A stretch of 64,000 nucleotides of DNA from Megalopta genalis (lineage: Eukaryota > Arthropoda > Insecta > Hymenoptera > Halictidae): positions 2,736,501 through 2,800,500 of the forward strand of contig NC_135014.1 in NCBI RefSeq assembly GCF_051020955.1, read 5' to 3'. The notes under the pieces are model-generated. The model was not told the DNA's origin, did no database searches, and saw only the letters and a program-made list of their open reading frames with translations. This document shows, in pieces, positions 56,290 to 64,000 of the stretch (positions are counted from its first letter, which is position 1; every line of letters begins with the position of its first letter). Both the position numbers and the translations under genes were made by a program.

Positions 56290-57085
56290 TTGAAATGAAA
56301 CCGTTTCGTCAAATTTCGGAATTTTCGATGTGACAAGCATGGCCTCGCATTTAGACGATTACAGCGGCGAGGGTGCATCAAACTTAAAATTCGTAGTATA
56401 GTGTCTCAAAGTAGAGGTTTCAAGCTTTAATTGAGAAAAAGAGTCATCATCCTACGACGATTTTTCACGGAGCTATCGTTAGTCGAATCGGACCAATGCG
56501 CATTTCGTCAAACTTGGCAATTTTCGATATGACAAACATGGTTTCACATTTAAAGGGTTACAGTGGCGAGGGTGCATCAAACTTAAAATTCGTAGTATAG
56601 TGTCTCAAAGTAGAGGTTTCAAGCTTTAATTGAGAAAAAGAGTCATCATCCTACGACGATTTTTCACGGAGCTATCGTTAGTCGAAGCTGACCAATGCGC
56701 ATTTTGTCAAACTTGGCAATTTTCGATATGTCAAACATGGTTTCACATTTAAACGATTACAGTGGCGAGGGAGCATCAAACTTAAAATTCGTAGTATAGT
56801 GTCTCAAAGTAGAGGTTTCAAGCTTTAATTGAGAAAAAGAGTCATCATCCTACGACGATTTTTCACGGAGCTATCGTTAGTCGAAGCTGTCCAATGCGCA
56901 TTTCGTCAAACTTGGCAATTTTCGATATGACAAACATGGCTTCACATTTAAAGGGTTACAGTGGCGAGGTTGCATTAAACTTAAAATTCGTAGTATAATA
57001 TCTGAAAGCAGAGGTTTCAAGCTTGAATTTAAAACAAACGTCATCGTCCTACGATGACTTTTCGCCGAGCTATCGTCGATCGAAG
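56290..57085 (+). repeat. ~198 bp tandem array, 4 copies (family G)
   Basis: The anchor GCATCAAACTTAAAATTCGT recurs at about 56374, 56573, 56772 and 56970. Each unit contains GTCTCAAAGTAGAGGTTTCA, GAGAAAAAGAGTCATCATCC, CGATTTTTCACGGAGCTATC, TTTCGTCAAACTTGGCAATT and CATTTAAAGGGTTACAGTGG. The second and third are nearly identical; the fourth is diverged. Confidence 0.92.
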
Positions 57086-57127
57086 TTGGCCGATTCGTGT
57101 CGAAAATTGTTCGATGTTAATTAATTG

Positions 57128-57330
57128 TTCAATTATTTCGAGCCTTGTGTTCTCGTTTTCATAGTTCTTGATAATGTAATTATAGAAACGTAATAATGTA
57201 AATATAGAAACGTAAAAATGTAATTATAGATATTGTAATTATAGAAACGAGCTTACGAAGTTGCAATAATCGATCTCCTCTTCCCAAAATCGTCCACTTT
57301 TTATGCTCTGATCTGATTTCCAATTACTGC
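57128..57330. mobile_element. Degraded family B MITE, copy B12
   Basis: ATTATTTCGAGCCTTGTGTT, TCTCGTTTTCATAGTTCTTG, then an expanded GTAATTATAGAAACG repeat, then AATAATCGATCTCCTCTTCC and TTGCAGTAATTGG-like sequence (inverse). Ends are not intact. Confidence 0.6.
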
Positions 57331-58164
57331 AACTGGAACTGCTATTACAATTTACTGCATTTCTAAACGAAATTCTTGACGATTCGTTCCATTTTTATTC
57401 TCGTTCCGCAATATTTACCGAGACGAATAACGCCGAAAAGAACGTGTCCGGTAACCGTGCGAGCATAAAAATCGTTGCACACAAAAACTTGAAATCGTAA
57501 CACGACGGAATATCGCGCATGAGCGATAAATTCTCGCAAAAAATTGTCCCTCCGATTTCCGCAATTAAAGCGTCTGTTTTACGATCGAGATCGACCGGAA
57601 ACGAAAGCTCGAAGATCTTCACGTTCACGTCGGCCGGCGTGCAAGATAGCGTGAACAACATTTCCGCCGATTAGGGCTTTTTTTCCTCCCCCTATTCAGA
57701 TTCGTCGTGTGTCGCTGAGTGGCAACGACGCGCGCTCCGCGCTCGTAACACGTTGCGATTCTTTCGTTTTTATTCTCAGCGCAAGAATCGCTGTTACTTG
57801 CGAGCACATTATTAATTACGCGAGACGGAAGTTCCCCCGGTTTAATCGAGCCGCATTAATCTTGCGGCGAAGACGTTTTAGTTCGACAGGGTGTGTTCGA
57901 GTAAACGCGTTAAAACTTTCGTAATTAATAGACCGCGCAGATTTTATGGAGTCTCGATGAAAAAGAATTGATACGAGCAGAACGAAAGAACGACGTCCTG
58001 CAAATTAATTTCGCCGTGCTGCTCTGTAATCCTTATACTAATCTCTAGTTAAATCTAGACTCTGATCTAGACTACGATCTACAGTGGCAATAATCTGAAA
58101 TTAGTCACAGAAAGTGACGATTCTATACTAATTCTACATAGCGCGTTGCAATCGAATAAAATAA
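57331..58164. other. Unique sequence, no gene recognised
   Basis: Minus frame 57395-57661 (88 codons) and plus frame 57709-57924 have no recognised domain. Confidence 0.45.
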
Positions 58165-58370
58165 GATAAAATATTCATTTCGCTCGCGACTCGAAAATCA
58201 ACCAACAAATACGATAAAATTGTCTGGTTGCTTCAAGGTCATTCGGTTGAGAAGAAAACGGCGATCATTCTGCCGACTGCATATCCTGTGCATTCGTCAA
58301 GTTCGAGCTTCTCCGCATCGTTGCACCGTCTGGAGATGTTGCGATGATTTTTGCGATCAACTAGCCCGAT
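58165..58370 (+). repeat. Left flank segment of hairpin array, copy 1
   Basis: CTCGCGACTCGAAAATCAAC, AAATTGTCTGGTTGCTTCAA, GTTGAGAAGAAAACGGCGAT and CACCGTCTGGAGATGTTGCG precede the first array. The same ~190 bp precede the second array at 58979-59162, and the last ~100 bp recur at 59528-59630. Confidence 0.9.
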
Positions 58371-58918
58371 TTTTCGACCACGTCTCACAGACGTGGTAAT
58401 AATTCCTGGTCCGATTTCTTTACGTTTCACAGACGTGATAATCATTTCTGTCCCGATTATCTGACCACGTATCTCAGACGCGATAATCATTTCTAGCCTG
58501 ATTTCTTTACCACGTCTCGCAGACGTGACAATCATTCCTGACCTGATCTTCGAACCACGTCTCATAGACCTGATAATTATGATGCTTTTACATCTCACGT
58601 ACGTGATAATTATTTCTAGCCCGATTTTTTTGCAACGTCTCGCAGACGTGACAATCATTCCTGACCAAATTTTCGGACCACGTTTTACAGACGTGATAAT
58701 CATTTCTGACCCGATACTTTTACATCTCACGTACGTGATAATTATATCTAGCCCGATCTTTTTGCAACGTCTCGCAGACGTGATAATGATTTCTGTCTCG
58801 ATTTTTGGACCACGTTTTACAGACGTGATAATCATTTCTAGTCCGATTCTCTCACCACGTCTCACAGACATGATAATCATTTCTGACCCGATTATTTGAC
58901 CACGTCTCTCAGACGTGA
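58371..58918. repeat. 45 bp hairpin minisatellite, block E1 (about 12-13 units)
   Basis: Each unit is GACGTGATAATCATTTCTAG, CCCGATTTTTGGAC and CACGTCTCACA. Across the unit joint, CACGTCT-CAC-AGACGTG is a perfect 7 bp stem with a 3-base loop. Counted unit lengths are 42, 45, 45, 45, 33, 45, 45, 42, 45, 45, 45 and 45. One minus frame (58239-58880, peptide MIITSVRRGPKIGLE per unit) and one plus frame stay open. No unique spacers exist, so this is not a CRISPR array. Confidence 0.93.
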
Positions 58919-59162
58919 CCGTACAGCAAAGAGTTAAAATCGGAACAAAATTCTAATCTCTCGTCATCAACAATTTCATTTTGCTCGCGACTCGAAGATC
59001 AACCAACAAATACGATAAAATTGTCTGGTTGCTTCAAGGTCATTCGATTGAGAAGAAAACGACGATCATTCTGTCGACTGCATATCCTGTGCATTCGTGA
59101 AATTCGAGCTTCTCTGCATCGTTGCACCGTCTGGAGATGTCCCGATGATCTTTGCGCCAATT
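58919..59162 (+). repeat. Spacer and left flank segment, copy 2
   Basis: AAAGAGTTAAAATCGGAACA and CTAATCTCTCGTCATCAACA follow block E1 and recur after block E3 (62952-63002). From 58979 the sequence repeats 58165-58370. Confidence 0.88.
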
Positions 59163-59527
59163 AGCCCGATTTTATGACCACGTCTCACAGACGTGATAAT
59201 CATTTCTAACCCGATGCTTTTACATCTCACGTACGTGATAATTATTTCTAGCCCGATTTTATCGCAACGTCTCGCAGACGTGATAATTATTTCTGGCTCG
59301 ATTTTTGGACCACGTATCTTAGACGCGATAATCATTTCTAGCCTGATCTTTATACCACGTCTCACATACGTGACAATCATTTCTAGCCCGATTTTTGGAC
59401 CACGTCTCACAGACGTGATAATCATTTCTGTCCCGATTATCTGACCACGTATCTCAGACGCGATAATCATTTCTAGCCTGATCTTTATACCACGTCTCAC
59501 AGACGTGATAATTATTCCTGACCCGAT
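59163..59527. repeat. 45 bp hairpin minisatellite, block E2 (about 8 units)
   Basis: Same unit as E1, one 42 bp unit then 45 bp units. The first unit carries the CTTTTACATCTCACG form also seen twice in E1. The minus frame 59066-59500 is open throughout. Confidence 0.93.
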
Positions 59528-60700
59528 TTATTTCTGCCGACTGCACGTTCTATTCATTCGTCAAGTTCGAGCTTCTCTGCATCGTCGCACCGTCTGGAGA
59601 CGTGCCGATGATCTTTGCGATCAACTTCGTGACTATTTCCCACGGTGGAAATGTCGATTATCTCGATTATCTCCCGATCGAAAATCTCTCCGTGCGACGT
59701 AGCATTAAAATCAGTTGGAGCGGTGGTCGAAATAACGAAATCGAAATAGGCTCGTATAAGGCGGGGGGTCGGCGGGGGGTCGGCGGGTGTTCCGGATAAA
59801 GGGATTCGAGGTTGCAAGGGATCCCCGGCAGCGAGTATTTTAATTAGGCCAGGCTTTTGAGATCGCCGATACGCGGGGGGAAGCATCGAATGGCTGCGTC
59901 GCATCGCTGTGCATCGCGGTGCATCGGCGCTGCGTCGCGCTGCATCGAGTCGCGTCCCGTCGCGTCCCGTCCCGTCCCGTCTGGTAATCAAGGGACGCAG
60001 AAAACTGGATTAGCGAGAGCATTCGCCCTGCTATCTCTCTCGTTTTTGTCGCAGCGCTTATCAGCCGATAAGTCGGGGAACAGGGACGTCCCATTTGCGC
60101 CGGCCTGCGATCCTTTTCGAGGCTGCTCCTATTATCGGCGAACAACGTTGCCCTCCGCGCGAACGGTGACGCGGCCACTTTGCCTCTGCCAAAGGGAACC
60201 ACCATGGAAACTCCCCCTCCTTCTACCATCTTCTCGTTTCACCGTTTCCAGCAAAAATTCCGGCTTTCTTGCGGATCCACGGCGCCGCGTTTTTTCCCCA
60301 CTTTTTTGCGACGTCTCCACGACGACCGCGATGATGATACGAGCGAGCTCTCTGTTCCGTTTTTTATTTTTTCGGTCGGAGCGATGCTGTTTAGGGGATT
60401 TTGGAAGTCGAGGGTGCTCGGTGTACGGGACGTTCGCAGCCGAAGGTATCGACAGCAATTATTTTGTTCTGGGGAGAAGACGCGTCTCGAGTAACATAAT
60501 CGAATCGATCTAGAACAAAAATAATTGTTCTGCTATCTTCTGACGTAACGCAAAAATTGTATACTATTGGACGATGCAGTTTTTACTTTACATTGTTGTA
60601 CATATCATCGCGGTGTTGAAAATTGTGTACCCGATGGCACTGTTTTTTCTTTTTTTTAATTACATCATAGTAGAATAAAATATGGAAGAGACGAGTGCAA
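59528..60700. other. Flank fragment, CpG-rich unique sequence, GCATCG-type repeat
   Basis: 59528-59630 is a partial copy of the array flank. GGCGGGGGGTC is duplicated near 59760-59785. At 59885-59985 a GCATCG/GCGTC hexamer-pentamer patch ends in CCCGTCCCGTCCCGTC. Plus frame 59857-60513 (218 codons) and minus 59840-60229 overlap it and are not supported as genes. Confidence 0.5.
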
Positions 60701-60954
60701 GATGAAAGTTGACCCTTGGAAAAAATATTCCAGAAATCTTTAAAAAAGATAAGCTTAACAAAACATATTGAACGTGAACAAAAAATTAGGCCTCAAGAAT
60801 ACATATATATATTCTTATATTCTCTCTCTCTCTCTCTATCTATTATATATATATATATATACATAGATTCTTGTGTGTTTGAAACTTCGTCTCAAAACTT
60901 CTTTCATCCTTTAAATTAAACATAATTGCACCGATCATCCGATTCTCCGAAAAT
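60701..60954. other. AT-rich spacer with CT and TA runs
   Basis: (CT)n at about 60820-60838 followed by (TA)n at about 60844-60862. Confidence 0.6.
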
Positions 60955-61350
60955 TCAAAAATATTTAAAAATATTTAAGATGTCCAGATATTAAAATATT
61001 TAGAAATATTTAAAAATATTAAAATATTTAGAAATAATTAAAAATATTTAAAATGTCCAAATATTAAAATATTTAGAAATATTTAGAAATATTTAAACTG
61101 TCCAAATATTCAAATATTTAGAAATATTTAAAAATATTAAAAATGTCCAAATATTAAAATATTTAGAAATATTTAGAAATATTTAAACTGTCCAAATATT
61201 CAAATATTTAGAAATATTTAAAAATATTAAAAATGTCCAAATATCAAAATATCTAGAAATATTTCAATACATTTAAAATGTCCAGATATTAAAATATTTA
61301 AAAATATTTAAATATATTTAAAATGTCCAAGTATTAGAATTTCCAGAAAT
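60955..61350 (+). repeat. AT-rich minisatellite (AAATATTTAGAAATATTT)
   Basis: AAATATTTAGAAATATTTAA with AAATGTCCAAATATTAAAAT repeats. A block of about 90 bp (AAACTGTCCAAATATTCAAA onward) is exactly repeated at about 61095 and 61185. Confidence 0.85.
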
Positions 61351-61761
61351 ATTTACAAAATTGCTTATATCTCTCATTAAAAACACGATAGACACGTCGA
61401 GAAGGTTCGCCGAAAGTCAGGGAGAATTTTCCAACGGCAGAGACACGGGTCTCGGGAATATAGTCGAAATAAGGGCCCGCGAGCGGCCGAATCCGGCGAG
61501 GGCCCGGTGACGCGTCTTTCGGAGCGGTTCCGAATTTTTTCCGTCGGTTTCGTTGGCAGGCCGCGAGGGTCGGCGAATCAGAAGTCGGCGGGAGCGGGCC
61601 CCGAGAAGGGGGACAAAAACGCATCGGGCCCGGTGTCAGCCGGTGACGGATGGGCCCGTAAGCCCGTCCAAGGACTATCTGGGGCCCCACGAAACCTCGT
61701 GTGTGCTCCACGGAGCTTGTTCGTCCTGCGGTAAACGCTCGTCTCGACTGCCGACTAGCAG

Positions 61762-61803
<42 letters not shown>

Positions 61804-62077
61804 AAAATGATAATAAGACAGCCACCGATTCCGGCGACATTCTTTTACACAGCCTCCTAAACGCTCACCGAGATCCAATGAAAAATCCAACTTCGTTCTG
61901 TCACGATTTCACTAAGTGTTTCCTATTGGACAGCTTGTTTTCATAGTCATTGGATACTCTGCGGAGCAATGTAATTCGTCGCCGTTCTTTAAGGCAGCTT
62001 ACAAAACGTTTGCTTTAACATTGATTAAAATATTCGTAGGGTTAATCCAACGCATTTTTCTGAGTGCTTTCAATTTT
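61351..62077. other. Unique sequence with (CT)n
   Basis: CpG-rich to about 61740. (CT)n at 61764-61801. No recognised gene; frames on both strands overlap. Confidence 0.45.
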
Positions 62078-62947
62078 TATCACGTCTCGCAGACGTGATA
62101 ATCATTTCTGGCTCGATTTTTTGACCACGTCTTACGGACGTGACAATCGTTTCTAGCTCGACTTTTGGAGCACGTCTCGCAGATGTGACAAACATTTCTG
62201 AGTCGATTCTTTGACCACGTCTGACAGACGTGATAATCACTTTTGGCCCGATTTTTGGACGTCTTACAGACGTGACTATCATTTCTAGAAGCTCGATTTT
62301 TGGAGCACGTCTCGCAGACGTGATAGTCATTTCTGGCCCGACTTTTTTACGTCTCAGACATGACAATCATTTCTAGCCCGATTTTTGGACCACGTCTCAC
62401 ATACGTGACAATCACTTCTAGCCCGATTTTTGGACCACGCCTTACAGACGCGATAATCATTTCTGGCTCGGTTCTTTGACCACATTTCACGGACGTGACA
62501 ATCATTTCTAGCCCGATTTTTGGACCACGTCTCACAGACGTGACAATCATTTCTAGCCCGATTTTTGGACCACGTCTCACATACGTGATAATCATTTCTG
62601 GCTCGGTTCTTTGACCACATTTCACGGACGTGACAATCATTTCTAGCCCGATTTTTGGACTCCGTCTCACATACGTGACAATCATTTCTAGCCCGATTTT
62701 TGGACCACGTCTCACATACGTGATAATCATTTCTAGACCGATCTTTTTACGCCACACAGACGTGATAATCATCTCTGTCCCAATTATCTGACCACGTCTC
62801 TTAGACGTGATAATCATTTCTATCGTGATTCTTTGACCATGTCCCACAGACGTGATAAACATTTCTAATCCGATTCTTAGACCACGTCTCGCAGACATGA
62901 TAATCATTTTTGACCCGATTATCTGGCCACGTCTCTCAGACGTGGTC
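62078..62947. repeat. 45 bp hairpin minisatellite, block E3 (about 19-20 units)
   Basis: Same unit as E1 and E2. Non-45 lengths counted here are 42, 48, 40 and 42; the 40 bp unit near 62335-62350 is the only one that shifts the minus reading frame (62347-62949 and 62070-62366 lie in different phases). The last units (CAGACATGATAATCATTTTT GACCCGATTATCTGG) match the last units of E1 in order. Confidence 0.93.
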
Positions 62948-63130
62948 ATAATACAAAGAGTTAAAATCGGAAGAAAATTCTAATCTCTCGTCACCAACAA
63001 TTTAAGCATTATCGTAAATTTAGTCACGCTACCAGCATCAATTTTCTCTCCCATCTAAGAAACGATAGCAATCGAAAAATGCCTGATCGCAATAACCGCG
63101 AGGAAAATAATACGTCAAGGGGTTACGTCT
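62948..63130 (+). repeat. Right flank of array and copy 3 of the 33.7 kb segment
   Basis: AAAGAGTTAAAATCGGAAGA matches the flank after E1. At 63055-63125, ATCGAAAAATGCCTGATCGC AATAACCGCGAGGAAAATAA TACGTCAAGGGGTTA matches the segments at 33718-33790 and 33989-34053. Confidence 0.75.
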
Positions 63131-63767
63131 CCGGTACGTGTTTCGCAAAAGCGATCCGTAAGACGTAGCCTCGATCGAACGGTACCATCCACGGTGCCCT
63201 AAATTCGCTCGTCTACGCCTCGAGATTCCCGGCCCCCGCCGGCCCCGCGTCGCGAAGCAGCCTCGCGGAGATCCCGCGGGACGTCCTCTCGCCGGAAATT
63301 TCCGGGGAACCGATAACAGGCGGAGGACCGTCCCAGGAATCCCGAGGTGCCGCGACGTCGAAGCGGGAAGCGCGACGAGCTCCGCGAGGTACAAATTGCA
63401 GAAGAAATTCCAGCGCGCCTCTCCGCGACGCGCGCGTCTCCCACCTTCCCGCGTCTATCCGCCGAGCGTAATTGATTAGATAACGCTCGATCGGACAGGT
63501 GTTGCCGGGTACTACTCGGCGCGAATACGGCCGGCTTTTTCCGCGGCCGGGGCCCGGCCAGCATCTGTCGCCTCGGTCCCCCCTCCCCCTTATTCCCCGG
63601 CCCCGGGGAATCCAGTATCGCGAGGCAAATTGATCTATCCGTGGCGTGTGTTCCGGCCGTGCAACACTTTATAACTCGCGGCGAACGGGCCCCGGCATAA
63701 CACGTGTCAACCGCGGCAGCCCGACCGAAGAAAGCGTCCGCGAAAGGGTAACAAGATACGAGTGAGA

Positions 63768-63807
<40 letters not shown>

Positions 63808-64000
63808 GGGCTGGTTGGCGATCTCCAGGCGACCGCAACGTTATTTCAGGATCGCGATGCCCGCTGCCGGCACAGGAGTCTCGGGTTTTTGCTTCTGTCC
63901 GCTGGATTCTGGAGGACACCGGGCCCCGAGATCAAACCACGAAAGACCCGCGGACAACCGCCGAGGAGGATCCAGTGTAGGGGACACATCTTCTGCGTGA
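63131..64000. other. Unique CpG-rich sequence with (GT)n/(GA)n
   Basis: A (GT)n run followed by (GA)n lies at 63768-63806. Minus frames 63038-63394 and 63199-63564 overlap and are not supported. The plus frame from 63770 runs off the window end. Confidence 0.45.

Noticed and set aside
59857..60513. 218-codon plus frame
   Set aside because: It begins in a GCATCG repeat and shows no recognisable domain; an overlapping minus frame is also open.
58371..62947. Regular palindromic repeats resembling a CRISPR array
   Set aside because: Units are contiguous 45 bp repeats with no unique spacers, in a eukaryotic genome.

Overview
This window is eukaryotic and almost certainly insect nuclear DNA. It has no operon-like gene layout. 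It carries a DD34D mariner element inside a piggyBac-type element, many palindromic TA-flanked MITEs, long GA/CT and TATAA arrays, and alternating AT-rich and CpG-rich blocks with CpG not depleted. That mix fits a hymenopteran such as an ant, bee or wasp, but the species call is an inference from texture and not from a diagnostic gene.

Protein-coding content is very low. The only clear protein-coding sequence is a mariner transposase that has lost its central catalytic part (8200-8871, +). One short segment at 31629-31719 (minus) looks like a genuine first coding exon of a host gene: an ATG in fair context, 30 codons of ordinary protein composition, then a splice donor. It lies in a CpG-rich block (about 31.7-33.3 kb) that could be the promoter and 5' region. 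I do not recognise the protein. The remaining long open frames are translations of simple repeats (Leu/Ser-rich or Arg/Glu-rich) or of tandem arrays.

Layout. 0-6.5 kb: a MITE, GA/CT tracts, a TATAA array and three head-to-tail MITEs. 7.4-9.1 kb: piggyBac-like element with the mariner nested inside. 9.65-12.7 kb: AT-rich direct and inverted repeats, then a ~162 bp tandem array. 13-20 kb: MITEs mixed with three clusters of one ~90 bp repeat family and a 160 bp array. 20.5-28 kb: three large GA/CT tracts separated by unique GC-rich sequence. 28.5-31.2 kb: MITEs, a TATAA higher-order array and a tandem array of small inverted-repeat units. 31.2-33.6 kb: candidate gene start and a piggyBac-like MITE. 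34-41 kb: mostly unique sequence, a GA tract, a ~100 bp tandem array, and a MITE split by an inverted repeat. 42-48.5 kb: dispersed and tandem repeats. 49-54.9 kb: MITEs and local duplications. 56-63 kb: a ~198 bp array and three blocks of a 45 bp hairpin-bearing minisatellite. The last kilobase is unique and GC-rich.

The repeats tell most of the story. Two MITE families (here called A and B) occur six and about twelve times. Several other families (C, D, F/G, J, E) occur at two or more places, sometimes inverted. All family names are local labels. Identities, copy numbers and boundaries were judged by eye and need alignment.
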